From NCBI GenBank assembly GCA_019113175.1, contig DXHY01000059.1:186001-250000 (forward strand): a DNA stretch of 64,000 nt. Direction: 5' to 3'. Of this stretch, positions 15,376 to 26,135 are shown one piece after another. The first letter of the stretch is position 1; each line of letters opens with the position of its first letter. This DNA is from Candidatus Eisenbergiella stercoravium (lineage in GTDB: Bacteria; Bacillota; Clostridia; Lachnospirales; Lachnospiraceae). A model generated the notes under the pieces. That model was given only the letters and a program-made list of their open reading frames with translations, was not told where the DNA came from and did not search any database. Made by a program: the position numbers and the translations under genes.

Positions 15376-15867
15376 TTATTCAGCCGGGGCTTCCCACTCA
15401 TAGGCGATTCTTGGACTCCCGTCCGCCACATGGATGATGCCGCAGCGCACAAATCCATTCTTTTCGATAAGATGCCGCATGATCCGGTTGTCTTCATGTG
15501 TATCGATGCGGATATGGCCGATCCGGCTTCTGCACCAGGAAAGGCATTCCTCAAAGATTCCCTTCTCCGTCCTTTCTCCGGCCAGTCTGTGGATCGTTCC
15601 GTAGGAAGAATCCGAAAGCCAGCTTCCGCCTTCCACTCTCCGGTAAGCAGGGTCCTCTCCGATGGGAAAGGCGAATACGCCGCAGAGCCTTCCGTCTCTC
15701 TCACATATATACAGCTGCTGCTTCCGGATATCCTCCTCCAGCACGTTCTGCGCAGGGGAACTCTTTCCCCACTGGGTCGGGTTCCCCTGCTCCGCCATGA
15801 AGCTACGGGCTTCGGCATACAGCCTTAAAATCGCGGGCAGCTCCTGCGGCAGTGCTCTGCGGATCAT
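15376..15867 (-). CDS. GNAT-family N-acetyltransferase
   Basis: A 163-residue protein starting [20 protein letters not shown], the usual GNAT beta1-alpha1, with a C-terminal [22 protein letters not shown] that matches the acetyl-CoA binding and beta5 region of the fold. A comparable IDTHxDNxxM motif is common in uncharacterised Firmicute GNATs. The acceptor substrate is not predictable. Its ATG overlaps the clpB stop (ATGA), so it is translated from the clpB message and may be induced with it. Confidence 0.82.
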   Translation of the reverse strand: MIRRALPQELPAILRLYAEARSFMAEQGNPTQWGKSSPAQNVLEEDIRKQQLYICERDGRLCGVFAFPIGEDPAYRRVEGGSWLSDSSYGTIHRLAGERTEKGIFEECLSWCRSRIGHIRIDTHEDNRIMRHLIEKNGFVRCGIIHVADGSPRIAYEWEAPAE

Positions 15868-18449
15868 GCCTGCTTTGCAGCGGTCAGACTGCCATTTTTC
15901 ACATCGATCAGGATGGTATCGCCCTCGTCCACCGCATCCTGCAGGATCAGCTTCGCGGCAAGGGTCTCCACATTTTTCTGAATATACCGCTTCAGCGGCC
16001 TTGCACCGTATGCCGGATCATAGGCGTTATCCACCACAAACTGTCTGGCTTCCGGCGTAAGCTCCAGATGCAGATCTCTGTCGGCAAGACGCTTATTCAG
16101 GTCGTCCACAATGAGCTGAATGATGCCTCCGATATTGTCCTTCGTCAGCGGATGGAACATGATGATCTCATCCAGCCGGTTCAGGAATTCCGGACGGAAC
16201 CGGCTTCTCAGCTCGGTCATTACCGCGTTTTCCGCCTCTTCCGTAATGGTACCGTCACTTCCGATGCCATCCAGCAGGTAGTTTGCGCCAATATTCGAGG
16301 TCATGATCAGGATCGTGTTCTTAAAGTCCACTGTCCTGCCCTGTGAATCGGTGATCCGCCCATCGTCCAGCACCTGAAGGAGCACATTGAACACATCAGG
16401 ATGGGCTTTCTCAATCTCATCAAACAGCACCACGGAATAGGGCTTTCTTCTCACCGCTTCAGTGAGCTGTCCGCCTTCCTCATAGCCCACATATCCGGGC
16501 GGCGCTCCGATCAGCCGGGAAACGGAATACTTCTCCATGTACTCGCTCATATCGATACGGACCATGTTCTTCTCGTCGTCGAACAGTGCCTCCGCCAGCG
16601 CCTTTGCAAGCTCCGTTTTACCCACACCGGTGGGGCCAAGGAACATAAAGGAACCGATGGGTTTGGTGGGATCCTTGATACCGGCCTTTGACCGGATAAT
16701 GGCCTCCGTCACTTTTTCCACGCCCTCGTCCTGTCCGATCACTCTCTTATGAAGCTCTTCGTCCAGATGCAGGGTCTTACTGCGTTCGCTTTCAGTCAGC
16801 TTGGCAACAGGGATTCCTGTCCAGCGGGAGATGATTCTTGCGATCTCATCCTCGGTCACGCTCTCATGCACCAGAGAAAGGTCTTCATTCTTCACCTTTT
16901 CCTCTTCCACTTCAAGCTGCTTCTTCAGACCGGGAAGCTGTCCATAACTCAGCTCTGCCGCCTTTTCCAGATCCCCTTCCCGCTGGGCGATTTCAATCTG
17001 GCTGTTCACCGCGTCGATCTGCTCCCTCAGTTTGGAAAGCTTATCCACGCTCGCCTTCTCATTATCCCACTGGGCCTTGCGGTTCTGGAACTTCTCCTTC
17101 AGCTCCGCCAGCTCCTTCTGCAGGTCGGCAAGCCTTTCCTGGCTCAGCCGGTCCTCTTCCTTCTTCAGCGCCGCTTCCTCGATTTCCAGCTGCATGATCT
17201 TTCTCTGCAGCTCATCCAGTTCCGTCGGCATGGAATCCATCTCGGTCTTGATCAGGGCACAGGCCTCATCCACCAGGTCGATGGCCTTGTCCGGCAGGAA
17301 ACGGTCGGAAATATAACGGTTGGAAAGCACTGCTGCGCTCACCAGAGCATTATCCATGATCTTCACGCCATGATATACCTCATACCGCTCCTTCAGGCCG
17401 CGCAGGATGGAAATGGTATCTTCTACCGTGGGTTCATCCACCTGTACCGGCTGGAAACGTCTCTCAAGAGCCGCATCCTTCTCAATGTACTGCCGGTATT
17501 CATCCAGAGTGGTGGCGCCGATGCAGTGAAGCTCGCCTCTCGCCAGCATGGGCTTGAGCATGTTTCCGGCGTCCATGCTGCCCTCCGTCTTGCCTGCGCC
17601 GACAATAGTGTGCAGCTCATCGATGAACAGAATGATCTGCCCGTCGCTGTTCTTCACATCCTCCAGCACAGCCTTCAGACGTTCCTCAAACTCACCCCGG
17701 TACTTGGCACCCGCCACAAGCGCGCCCATATCCAGGGAGAAAATTTTCTTATCCTTAAGGCCCTGAGGCACATCGCCCCGCACAATCCTCTGTGCCAGGC
17801 CTTCCACCACGGCGGTTTTACCAACGCCGGGTTCACCGATCAGAACCGGGTTGTTCTTCGTCTTTCTGGACAGAATGCGGATCACGTTCCGGATCTCCGC
17901 GTCCCTGCCGATCACCGGATCCAGCTTCTGGTTTCTCGCCTTCTCCACCAGATCCTCGCCGTACTTCTCCAGCGTATCATAAGTAGCCTCCGGATTATCA
18001 CTGGTCACCCGCTGGTTTCCCCGCACGGTGGAAAGCGCCTGCAGGAACCGTTCTCTGGTGATGCCGTATTCATTCCAGATGGCCTTGATCTCCTTATTGG
18101 GATGACGGATCATGGCAAGGAAGAGGTGCTCCACGGAAACGTATTCGTCCCCCATCTGCTTCGCCTCGTCCTCTGCCGAGGTCAGAACCATGTTCAGGTC
18201 CTTGCCCACATATACCTGGCCGCCCTGCACCTTCACGCGCTTTGCGACCGCTGCTTCCGCTCTGTTTAAAAAATGCTCCTTCTGAATTCCCATTTTCTCA
18301 ATCAGCTTTAAAATCAGGCTGTCTTCTATGGTAAGGAGGCCGTAGAGCAGATGTTCTTCTTCAATCTCCTGGTTGCCGTATTCATATGCCAGCTTCTGGC
18401 ACCGTTCCACGGCTTCCATGGATTTCTGTGTGAATTTGGAAATGTTCAT
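15864..18449 (-). CDS. clpB: ATP-dependent disaggregase ClpB
   Basis: An 861-residue Hsp100 chaperone that pulls polypeptides out of aggregates together with DnaK. Order: Clp N-terminal domain (1-145), first AAA+ with [16 protein letters not shown] and the DELHT Walker B, the coiled-coil middle domain (about 405-525, rich in Glu/Lys/Leu heptads), the second AAA+ with [16 protein letters not shown] and [16 protein letters not shown], and the C-terminal oligomerisation domain. The middle domain separates it from ClpA/ClpC. The ATG at 18449 has AGGAGGG upstream; in-frame codons up to 18539 overlap the promoter. Confidence 0.96.
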   Translation of the reverse strand: MNISKFTQKSMEAVERCQKLAYEYGNQEIEEEHLLYGLLTIEDSLILKLIEKMGIQKEHFLNRAEAAVAKRVKVQGGQVYVGKDLNMVLTSAEDEAKQMGDEYVSVEHLFLAMIRHPNKEIKAIWNEYGITRERFLQALSTVRGNQRVTSDNPEATYDTLEKYGEDLVEKARNQKLDPVIGRDAEIRNVIRILSRKTKNNPVLIGEPGVGKTAVVEGLAQRIVRGDVPQGLKDKKIFSLDMGALVAGAKYRGEFEERLKAVLEDVKNSDGQIILFIDELHTIVGAGKTEGSMDAGNMLKPMLARGELHCIGATTLDEYRQYIEKDAALERRFQPVQVDEPTVEDTISILRGLKERYEVYHGVKIMDNALVSAAVLSNRYISDRFLPDKAIDLVDEACALIKTEMDSMPTELDELQRKIMQLEIEEAALKKEEDRLSQERLADLQKELAELKEKFQNRKAQWDNEKASVDKLSKLREQIDAVNSQIEIAQREGDLEKAAELSYGQLPGLKKQLEVEEEKVKNEDLSLVHESVTEDEIARIISRWTGIPVAKLTESERSKTLHLDEELHKRVIGQDEGVEKVTEAIIRSKAGIKDPTKPIGSFMFLGPTGVGKTELAKALAEALFDDEKNMVRIDMSEYMEKYSVSRLIGAPPGYVGYEEGGQLTEAVRRKPYSVVLFDEIEKAHPDVFNVLLQVLDDGRITDSQGRTVDFKNTILIMTSNIGANYLLDGIGSDGTITEEAENAVMTELRSRFRPEFLNRLDEIIMFHPLTKDNIGGIIQLIVDDLNKRLADRDLHLELTPEARQFVVDNAYDPAYGARPLKRYIQKNVETLAAKLILQDAVDEGDTILIDVKNGSLTAAKQA

Positions 18450-18479
18450 ACACAATCCCTCCTGAAAATTCTTTTTGCG

Positions 18480-18503
18480 GAACAGATCTTGTTTTATCTG
18501 TTC
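18480..18503 (-). promoter_or_regulatory. Perfect inverted repeat at the clpB transcription start
   Basis: GAACAGAT-8 bp-ATCTGTTC spans the expected +1 to +24 of the clpB transcript. It is not a CIRCE element (TTAGCACTC-N9-GAGTGCTAA) and does not contain the CtsR heptad GGTCAAA. It is either a repressor operator at an ideal position or a stem-loop at the very 5' end of the message. Confidence 0.55.
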
Positions 18504-18510
18504 TATTAAG

Positions 18511-18539
18511 ACTATAACAGAATGTGACCGGATTGTCAA
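18511..18539 (-). promoter_or_regulatory. clpB promoter
   Basis: On the minus strand a perfect TTGACA (18534-18539) and TATAGT (18511-18516) are separated by exactly 17 bp, a housekeeping sigma-A promoter. Confidence 0.82.
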
Positions 18540-18633
18540 TACCTGTTTCCAACATTATTCCACTCTTTTGTATCTGGCTGTACAGGCGGAAGAAGGAACG
18601 AAAAGATCGAATAGAATGTAGTTCTTGCAAAAT

Positions 18634-18667
18634 AATGAGGACAACTCGCTAATTGATTGTCCTCATT
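18634..18667 (-). terminator. Terminator of the GH106-like gene
   Basis: AATGAGGACAA (18634-18644) pairs perfectly with TTGTCCTCATT (18657-18667); on the minus strand it runs into ATTATTTT. It separates the glycosidase gene from the clpB promoter. Confidence 0.72.
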
Positions 18668-18721
18668 ATAATTTCGAAAGATCAAAAACTGATTTCTTCC
18701 TGTTATTTGACTGTCCCGATT

Positions 18722-21700
18722 TTACCACCGAATCTCCGGTTTCTTCAGCAGTCCCTGCTCATACAGAACGTATTCTTCGCTCCAGTCGTTCCCTTCCGTC
18801 ACAAAACTTCCCGGATGATAGGATTCTGCATATTTTGTTCTCTGATGAAGCGGCCCAAAAGTATTCCTGCGCGTCAGCACTACTTGAATCTCCCGCAGCC
18901 CCGAAACGCCTGCATGGTAAGGAGGGAATGCAAGGGTCTCTTCCTTTTTCCCGATCAGCTTTACCATCGCCCCTCCAAAATCCGGTATCGTCACATCCGA
19001 CCAGCACTTTTCCAGTCCCTCTACCCGGTAAAATACGCTTCCGGAATAAAATGGAAGCCCCTGGTCCGTAATATCCCCTGCAGCAAGCTTTTCCGGAAGA
19101 CGCGTAAGCACAGGAGCCTCCTTTCGTAATTCAACTCCGAAGTCTCCCAACAGATATACTGCCTCAATCCCTCCGATGGAATGATAATCCATCCTGATGC
19201 TGATCCGGTTCTCTCCCTTCACCCATACCTCCTCCGGGACAAAAAGTTCATCAAAACAGATATCCAGCCATTTTCCCATGCTCTTTAACGGGATTTCCCT
19301 GCCATTGATCTGGACACTTATGATATGCTCTATTTCTTCCAGCGCCAAGAATACCTTGCCCGGAAGGGTCTCCACACGGACATAATAATCCAGCGTCAGC
19401 CTCCCATATACCCTATTCTCCGCATCCTGATACTTCACCTGATACCAGGGCTGCAACATCTCGCCGCCCCGCCAGGGAAGTCCGAACACATCCCGCACTG
19501 CGCGGTCCGCCTTCAGCACCTCCCTCTCCGTCACCACTACATCCCGTTCTTCCAGCTTCACCTCCACCCGGTCCAGCACGCACACATTGCACTCAGAAAG
19601 ACGGTAGGGAAACCGGTCCGGCAGTTCTTTTTTCCTCCTGCCTGTGTGCAGCTCCGCCTGTGGAAGCTTCCTGCCTCGCTTCGGAATCCTGTAGAGACGT
19701 TCTCCACCCGCTTCCAGATCGACCGTCAGACTGATCTTTCCATCTTCCATATGGAAGGCAGCATCTGTCACTTTCCCCGTTCTGGGGTCCCACTGCTCCA
19801 GATGCTTTCCGTATCCCAGCGTGACCTTCACGCCGGGAAATCCATTTTCCCGGTCCATGTTCAGGAGCATCACCATACGACTGTCCCCCATCTCAAAGGA
19901 ACGAGCGTAAATCTGATCCTTTCCGGGAGAATCCACCCGGATCTCTCTCCCGCTTCTACACTGCCCTGACAGGCTTTCCTTCGTAAGCGGGATCCGCATG
20001 CAGGAGGCAGCAAGCGCTTCTGCCCGCCCGGAACGGGCCGCATCCACATATATCGGGGCCTCTCCTGCAAAGATTACTTCGCCTCCTGCCTGCGCAAACC
20101 CCTCAAGCAGCTTCAGTGTGCTGCTTCTTATCGTATCCAGTCCTGCCACAAGTACCTTCTCATAACCGCAGCTTCCCACCATCAGCCTTCCATTTTCTAT
20201 CCGCCCATGCCGTGCCAGGATGTCCTCGTCCCCATAATCAAAGTCAATCCGGTTTTCTGTAAGCGTAGTAAATATCCATCGGTACTGCTCTTCCAGGTGT
20301 TTGATCTGCGGATCTACCGCTTCCAGCCCTTCAAACGCGCCGCTGTATGCGCGCGCCCACACACTTTCTACCGGATTGAGCACCAGAAGGCTGCAGTCCG
20401 CCTTTCCATCCGCCAGAGCAACGTTAATCCGGGAAAAATAATCCTCCACATAATAATATTCCGGATACCAGCCGGACTGATGCAGGATGCTCGCCGGATA
20501 ATCCCTCTTTGCTTCTCCCCGCATGGTATACCACGACAGATGCGGACATCTCAGACTGATCCCAAACAGCGCCTGCCAGTCCCCGATGTTTTTATAGGAT
20601 CTGAAATCCATCTGCCAGCCCGTACACCCATACAGCTCGGAAAGCACCCATTTTTTGTCCAGCTGTCTCGCCACGGAATCCACCTGCTTTGCATCCCAAT
20701 ATGACCGGTTTTCTTCCGTCAGAATGTCAATACCCGGATAATCCATGTATTCATAGAAACGCATCAGAGAACCCTGCATCAACGTTTGGCTGCTAAGGGA
20801 ATCCTCCTGCAGGACGTGACCCGTAAAGATCATATGGTTTTTTTGGCACCAGTCCGCGATCGGCATGGCAAAACACTCCAGGAACAGCTCCTGGCACAGC
20901 TCGAAGTAGTCCCATTTTACTTTGGAAATATCCTCTTCCTTTCTGCGCAGGAAAAGCTCTGGAAGGTTTTCCTCCAACCGGTATCCGAACCTTTTTTCAA
21001 ACTCATCAAACAGTCCCGGCGTATACGGCACTGCATTTTTTTCCCCTTCCGCAAAATTCGTAAAGGCACCGCCCCTATGCGGCTCATCTGTGAAAATTCC
21101 CAGGATCTCTTTTCCCAGCCGTTCTCCGCACTTTTCTCTATATTTTTCATGGGTCACTTCCAGGAATTTCCCAACCGCCTCCCGGCTCATGGTATTCAGA
21201 TAACAGAACCCGTTGTAATTATCCGTACAGACAGAATATCTCGTTCGAAACAGGACTACCGTCTCCCCTTCCTGAGGATATTCCCCTTTGAGAAGCTTTC
21301 TCTTTTCCGAAAAGATGCCATTCTTCATGCGGAGCGCAAAAACAGCCGCAGTATGTTCAACCTCCTTCAGAGGATCCCATTCTTCCTTTTCATACAGGTT
21401 CATTTCCAGAAACATGGCACGGTAACGGGGATCCCTCGTCACAATCCCGCCCGCACTTCCGGACGGCCAGCGATCCTCGTCATACAGCCAGGACTCCATC
21501 CCCTTTTTCTTTCCATAGTCTGCGCAGGAATTTATCAGAGAGAACCACTCTTCTCCCAGATACTCTGTTTCCAGTCCGGCTCTGGAATGCATGAAGAATC
21601 CTCCGAAACCCATTTCATGCATTATGTCGATCTGTCTTGTCAGCTCTGTTTTGTCCAGCTTCCCGTTCCATGCCCAAAAGGGCTTTCCACGGAATTGTGC

Positions 21701-21742
21701 GGAAGGCTTTTCAAACAGTTTCTGTCTTTTAGTCAGCTTCAC
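18722..21742 (-). CDS. Large glycoside hydrolase, GH106-like (alpha-L-rhamnosidase type)
   Basis: A 1006-residue protein with no signal peptide, so probably cytosolic and acting on imported oligosaccharides. The N-terminal FRGKPFWAWNGKLD and MHEMGFGGFFMHSRAGL, followed by WLYDEDRWPSGSAGG and IFTDEPHRGG, are characteristic of the GH106-like family. The C-terminal third is beta-rich (PLKSMGKWLDICFDELFVPEE) as in the accessory sandwich domains. The GTG at 21742 is chosen because GGAGGAGG sits 7 nt upstream; ATGs further upstream have no ribosome site. It is adjacent to an AraC sensor and an LplABC importer, together suggesting uptake and breakdown of rhamnose-containing plant glycans. Substrate is inferred. 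Confidence 0.78.
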   Translation of the reverse strand: MKLTKRQKLFEKPSAQFRGKPFWAWNGKLDKTELTRQIDIMHEMGFGGFFMHSRAGLETEYLGEEWFSLINSCADYGKKKGMESWLYDEDRWPSGSAGGIVTRDPRYRAMFLEMNLYEKEEWDPLKEVEHTAAVFALRMKNGIFSEKRKLLKGEYPQEGETVVLFRTRYSVCTDNYNGFCYLNTMSREAVGKFLEVTHEKYREKCGERLGKEILGIFTDEPHRGGAFTNFAEGEKNAVPYTPGLFDEFEKRFGYRLEENLPELFLRRKEEDISKVKWDYFELCQELFLECFAMPIADWCQKNHMIFTGHVLQEDSLSSQTLMQGSLMRFYEYMDYPGIDILTEENRSYWDAKQVDSVARQLDKKWVLSELYGCTGWQMDFRSYKNIGDWQALFGISLRCPHLSWYTMRGEAKRDYPASILHQSGWYPEYYYVEDYFSRINVALADGKADCSLLVLNPVESVWARAYSGAFEGLEAVDPQIKHLEEQYRWIFTTLTENRIDFDYGDEDILARHGRIENGRLMVGSCGYEKVLVAGLDTIRSSTLKLLEGFAQAGGEVIFAGEAPIYVDAARSGRAEALAASCMRIPLTKESLSGQCRSGREIRVDSPGKDQIYARSFEMGDSRMVMLLNMDRENGFPGVKVTLGYGKHLEQWDPRTGKVTDAAFHMEDGKISLTVDLEAGGERLYRIPKRGRKLPQAELHTGRRKKELPDRFPYRLSECNVCVLDRVEVKLEERDVVVTEREVLKADRAVRDVFGLPWRGGEMLQPWYQVKYQDAENRVYGRLTLDYYVRVETLPGKVFLALEEIEHIISVQINGREIPLKSMGKWLDICFDELFVPEEVWVKGENRISIRMDYHSIGGIEAVYLLGDFGVELRKEAPVLTRLPEKLAAGDITDQGLPFYSGSVFYRVEGLEKCWSDVTIPDFGGAMVKLIGKKEETLAFPPYHAGVSGLREIQVVLTRRNTFGPLHQRTKYAESYHPGSFVTEGNDWSEEYVLYEQGLLKKPEIRW

Positions 21743-21931
21743 TTGCAATCCTCCTCCTGCATTTTCATCTGTCATTGAAAAACATTTGCTGCATATATCA
21801 TTATGCGCAGGCTGTTTTTCTCCGGCAAGGAACAATTTTTCTACCGTCTGCGATTATTGTTCTTCCGGATCTTACCGCAGGTCATCCCCAACGAAAGGCA
21901 TCGAAAGCAGGCAGAAAATCAGTCAGAATAC

Positions 21932-24151
21932 TCATGTCTGTACCCCCCCCCCTGATTTTCGGAAATGGGAAGGTGTATCATCGGTTTCTTGTTTGAATTT
22001 TCTGCGGAAGCTGGATGGATTCAGATAACCGACCGCCATGCTGATCTGATCGATCGCCATATCAGTATGGAGAAGCAGATTCTTTGCCTTCTGAAATCGC
22101 ATACTCCAAAGATAGTCTGAAAAATTTTCATCAAATTTTTTCTTGAACAGATAACTCATATACGCAATACTAACATGAAAATGATCCGCCAAGGCTGCTA
22201 TGGAAAAATCCGGGGAACAGTAGTTTTCATCCAGAATCTTTTCGATCTGTATTTTATGAATAGCTGTATTTTCCATCTGAGCCTGATAGAGATCAGTCAA
22301 TTCCAGCATTTTTCTGCGAATTTCCTGCCTCTTTTCCTGATAAGAGCAGCTTCTACAGTAAAAGAGGGTCTCCAGATAAAGCTCACTGTAGGCCTCAAAA
22401 GGGATATTCATCCGGTTCATCGCATTGACTATTGTGGTCAGAATATCAATCAGCACGCATCTGATAAAAAATTCCGGGAATACAGAGGCTTCTCCCGCCA
22501 GGCCGTTGATCCTGTCCAGGGTCAGAAGGATCTGCTCCTTCGCTTCCGGGAAATTCAGATTTCTCAGACTCTTTCCAAGCTCGTTTAACTGGGAATAGGG
22601 ATATTGAAATCCATTCCCTCCCGTTTTCTTTTCTTCTATCTGCTTCTTTACTTTATTATAGGAAACAACCGGACAGCTTTCCCAGAATTCTGCCGCTGCG
22701 CATGCATTCTCATAAAGAGAGGGAATTTCCATTGGAGAAGCACCACTTACGCTCGCAGCTCCGCAGATCCCATACTCCTTATGAATATCCTCCATCATCT
22801 GTTCTATAATACCTTCCTTATCCGTTTCCATCCCCACATACCGTATCAGATATACCGCATATCCTTCTCCTTTTTCCATGGTCACACAGATATCCTTCCC
22901 GGGAAGCGCCTCTTCCAGATAATCCGCGATCTTTTTGACCGGAAAAAGCTGTTTTTCTGAATGGAACTTCAGCACAAAAATACTGTCATCCTGCTCCATT
23001 TCAAAAAATGGATCGATATTAACTGCCTTTCCATCCGTCTGTTCTCCCTCGATCACGGAATCCAGCAGGGACTTTTGCATGACCAGACGATACTTTTCGA
23101 TCCGTTCCTGCAGCTTCTCTTTCTCTGACAGTGCGGAGGTCAATGCATGATCCAGCAGCTCGATATAGCTTCCACCAGGAGCCGCAGTATCCACGAATTT
23201 ACCGGCCAGCTTTCTGAGCGGCACATAGGTTAGTTGCATGCTGCCTCCAATGATCAGAATACCAACTGTTCCCAGTAGGAGAAGCAACAGAAAAGAACGG
23301 AGCACCGCTTCGCTGATCTGTCTAAGGGCAGAATCACTGGTATAAACAGCTACGAGGGAATACTCCCCATACATATCCGTATTCACACACAGAAAGGTAC
23401 CCCGTCCAACGGAATACACGGTATTTTCCTTTGGGATATCTTCAAGAAAAGGCTCCATCTCTTCCGTATTCACGCCATATACCAGACGATTATCCGCGTC
23501 CAGGAGAGCAACACTGAGCATGCCGTCCACCATACTGTTTTTCATAGTATTTTCCAGTTCCAGTTCGTCCAGGATATAAAATATACAAATATCATCTTTT
23601 GCGGAATCCTCCGGGAAAAAGAGCAGATATTCCATCTCCCCGTCCTGATAAAAGGACAACTGAGCCTTTCCCGTCTTTTCATGTTCTCCGGGCGTAAAGC
23701 TGACGTACCCTGATTGATTCATTACAATTGGATTGGTATAATAAATTTTTCCCTGCCCATCTTCATATTCCACATATCTGTAAGATGATAACACGGCGTC
23801 ATTTTTCCGATCCAGGATCACAACGGAATCAATGTAGTCATTGCTTTTTCCAAACTGAGCGATCTGCTGTCCGGTCTCATACAGATACCATGCGGAATCC
23901 GTATTCTTCCATAAAATCAGGGAAATATTTTTCTTCAGAAGCGAATGGAGCCTGGCAATGGAAGCGATCCCATCCTCCAGGCTTTCTTGAACGACGTCCA
24001 GCCTTTTTGCCACCTGATCCGCCTGATTGTTCAGATAGATGTTTTTCAGCTGGATCCTCATGGAGAAAAATGAACCCGCGCACAAAAAAATAAGAACAAT
24101 CATGTAGGATACAAAATAGCGGACCAGTGTAGCATTTTTCTTTCTGTTCAT
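21932..24151 (-). CDS. Membrane-bound AraC-family sensor-regulator
   Basis: A 739-residue one-component regulator. A transmembrane helix at about 12-32 (YFVSYMIVLIFLCAGSFF) is followed by an extracytoplasmic sensor region of about 250 residues, a second membrane helix near 288-310 (FLLLLLLGTVGILIIGG), a cytosolic linker, and a C-terminal double helix-turn-helix at about 635-735 (FSIAALADHFHVSIAYMSYLF and the AraC signature MAIDQISMAVGYLNPSSFRRKFK). Such proteins in Lachnospiraceae usually activate the neighbouring LplABC sugar importer, here divergently transcribed. The last codons contain a run of ten Gs. Confidence 0.9.
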   Translation of the reverse strand: MNRKKNATLVRYFVSYMIVLIFLCAGSFFSMRIQLKNIYLNNQADQVAKRLDVVQESLEDGIASIARLHSLLKKNISLILWKNTDSAWYLYETGQQIAQFGKSNDYIDSVVILDRKNDAVLSSYRYVEYEDGQGKIYYTNPIVMNQSGYVSFTPGEHEKTGKAQLSFYQDGEMEYLLFFPEDSAKDDICIFYILDELELENTMKNSMVDGMLSVALLDADNRLVYGVNTEEMEPFLEDIPKENTVYSVGRGTFLCVNTDMYGEYSLVAVYTSDSALRQISEAVLRSFLLLLLLGTVGILIIGGSMQLTYVPLRKLAGKFVDTAAPGGSYIELLDHALTSALSEKEKLQERIEKYRLVMQKSLLDSVIEGEQTDGKAVNIDPFFEMEQDDSIFVLKFHSEKQLFPVKKIADYLEEALPGKDICVTMEKGEGYAVYLIRYVGMETDKEGIIEQMMEDIHKEYGICGAASVSGASPMEIPSLYENACAAAEFWESCPVVSYNKVKKQIEEKKTGGNGFQYPYSQLNELGKSLRNLNFPEAKEQILLTLDRINGLAGEASVFPEFFIRCVLIDILTTIVNAMNRMNIPFEAYSELYLETLFYCRSCSYQEKRQEIRRKMLELTDLYQAQMENTAIHKIQIEKILDENYCSPDFSIAALADHFHVSIAYMSYLFKKKFDENFSDYLWSMRFQKAKNLLLHTDMAIDQISMAVGYLNPSSFRRKFKQETDDTPSHFRKSGGGVQT
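21943..21952. repeat. Homopolymer run of ten C (G on the coding strand)
   Basis: The tract encodes the SGGGV just before the stop of the AraC sensor-regulator. A slippage of one base would replace only the final few residues. Confidence 0.9.
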
Positions 24152-24471
24152 AAGCTTCTCCCTGTCATACCGTACAAATTTCTTCTCTTTTTCTTTTATC
24201 TTCCTATGCTATTTTAATAAAAAATCTGTTTTTTCTCAACCCTGTCTTAAAGAACATTTTTTCTTTCCTTTTTGAAAAATGTATGCTTTCTTTCCGAAAA
24301 TCCTTTGTTTATCGGCCTTCCATCCCCTTTCATTCTATCCTCCGCCGCTTAAAAATATTGTATCTTGTAATGTGCTTCCGGCTGTCTGTATCATAAAATC
24401 AAACTTCACGGGGGCCCCACATTGAATGTGAAACGTTTATTCAAATTTGTTCAAAAAAGAAGGAGGTTTTT
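24152..24471. promoter_or_regulatory. Divergent intergenic region of the LplABC locus, with promoter at 24365-24394
   Basis: The 320-bp space between the divergent regulator and importer genes is AT-rich. A TTGTAA (24365-24370) and TATCAT (24389-24394), spaced 18 bp, could drive the importer; transcription would begin near 24401, beside a GGGGGCCCC palindrome. GTGAAACG at 24429-24436 is a plausible regulator half-site. I see no RNA structure or small gene. Confidence 0.45.
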
Positions 24472-26106
24472 ATGATCAAGAAAAAACTGACAGCAGTCCT
24501 GCTTACCACAGCTCTTGCCATATCCGCCCTTGCCGGATGCGGCAGCGCTTCAGGAAGCAGCGCCACGGCCGAGAACACCTCTTCCTCTTCCGGATCAGGA
24601 AGTACGGAAGCTGGCGCCGCCAGCGAAACCGCAGCAGAAACGACGTCTACGGAAGGAATCACCTTTCCTTTAAGCGAAACGAAGACTTATTCCATGTTTG
24701 CCCTGATCCCCAGTGCAGAATATCCGCTGGAGGATAATATTTCCTTCCAGAAGCTCTGCGAAGATACTAATATCCAGTTCGAAATCCAGTCCGTTCTGGG
24801 TGCGGATCTGATTGAAAAGAAAGGGCTTGTACTGGCATCGGGCGACTATCCTGACGTATTCTTTAAAGCCGGATTATCCACGGAAGAGATTTCCAAATAT
24901 TCTTCTCAGGGAGTCCTGATCCCGCTGCAGGATCTCATCCGCCAATATGCACCGAACCTGACACAGCTTCTGGATGAGAGAAATGCCTGGCAGTACATTG
25001 AAGATGCAGATGGGAATGTGTATTCCCTTCCTGAGATCGACAAACAGGCACCCAGCCTGAACGTTTACTGGATCAATCAAAAATGGCTGAATAATCTGGG
25101 GCTGGAAGAGCCCAAAAATCTGGATGAATTATACAATGTTCTGAAAGCCTTTAAAGATGAGGATGCCAACGGAAACGGAGATCCGGATGATGAGATCCCG
25201 ATGACTGTCTGCGATAAGAACTACTATCAGTTTTTGCCCTATTTTGGGGTGGATTTCGATAACAATACCAAAACCGGTATTCAGGATGGGAACATGTTCT
25301 ACATTCCCACTTCCGATCTCTTCAAGGAATTTCTGGCGTATATGACCCGTCTGTATTCCGAAGGTCTTCTGGATGCGGGCTCATTTACGAATACATATGA
25401 GCAACAGTGTGCAAGCGGACAGACAGCCGATATTTACGGCTCCTTCTTTGACGCCGGAGCATTCCTGACGGTAGGCCGGGACAATGATGACGATTATATC
25501 GCCCTTACTCCCTTTACCGAGGGGACCTATCCCATGAACGCAGGCGTGTTCAACGGCACGCTGGCCATCACGGATTCCTGTGAGGAGCCGGAAAACATCA
25601 TCGCCTGGGCGGATCAGCTTTATTCCCAGGAGGGAGGCGCTCTGGCCTGGCTCGGTATAGAGGGTGAAACTTATGCTTTGAATGATGATGGAACCTGGTC
25701 CTGGCTCACGGATAAAGGACACGGTGACAATGTTTCCGCAGTACGCGCTTCCAGCACCATCCAGGGTTCTGCAAACCATCCTTCCGTACAGCCTGATCTG
25801 TGGTTCACCGGAATGACGGATGAGACCGATCCTGATGAAGTCTATCTGAATGAGCAGAGAGACAAACTTGCCTCTTACGGTGCGGAGCCCCGCCCGGCTA
25901 TGTTCTATTCGGAAGAGGATTCCCAGACGATCTCCACGCTTAAGACGGATCTGGACAGCTATGTGGATCAATATTCTGCACAGGTGATAACCGGCGAACA
26001 GGATCTGGAAAGCACCTGGGACAGCTATGTATCCACTATGGAACAGATGGGTGCATCCAAACTGGAAAGCCTGTATGTGAACGCTTATAACGCAACCAAA
26101 CAGTAA
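24472..26106 (+). CDS. Lipoprotein solute-binding protein of an LplABC-type importer
   Basis: A 544-residue extracellular binding protein. A lipoprotein signal ends in the lipobox LAGC (Cys23), followed by a Ser/Glu/Thr-rich linker. The body has the LplA-type pattern: VLASGDYPDVFFKAGLS, IPLQDLIRQYAPNLTQLL, and a Ca-binding-like DEDANGNGDPDDEIPMT that is common in this subfamily. By family these bind oligosaccharides, often complex plant or host glycans. AAGGAGG precedes the ATG. A strong terminator separates it from the permease genes, so it should be made in excess. Confidence 0.9.
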   Translation: MIKKKLTAVLLTTALAISALAGCGSASGSSATAENTSSSSGSGSTEAGAASETAAETTSTEGITFPLSETKTYSMFALIPSAEYPLEDNISFQKLCEDTNIQFEIQSVLGADLIEKKGLVLASGDYPDVFFKAGLSTEEISKYSSQGVLIPLQDLIRQYAPNLTQLLDERNAWQYIEDADGNVYSLPEIDKQAPSLNVYWINQKWLNNLGLEEPKNLDELYNVLKAFKDEDANGNGDPDDEIPMTVCDKNYYQFLPYFGVDFDNNTKTGIQDGNMFYIPTSDLFKEFLAYMTRLYSEGLLDAGSFTNTYEQQCASGQTADIYGSFFDAGAFLTVGRDNDDDYIALTPFTEGTYPMNAGVFNGTLAITDSCEEPENIIAWADQLYSQEGGALAWLGIEGETYALNDDGTWSWLTDKGHGDNVSAVRASSTIQGSANHPSVQPDLWFTGMTDETDPDEVYLNEQRDKLASYGAEPRPAMFYSEEDSQTISTLKTDLDSYVDQYSAQVITGEQDLESTWDSYVSTMEQMGASKLESLYVNAYNATKQ

Positions 26107-26135
26107 GCTGTTTTTCCTGAAACATGTAATTTTAT

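Noticed and set aside
18480-18503. CIRCE or CtsR operator at clpB
   Set aside because: Neither TTAGCACTC/GAGTGCTAA nor GGTCAAA heptads are present.
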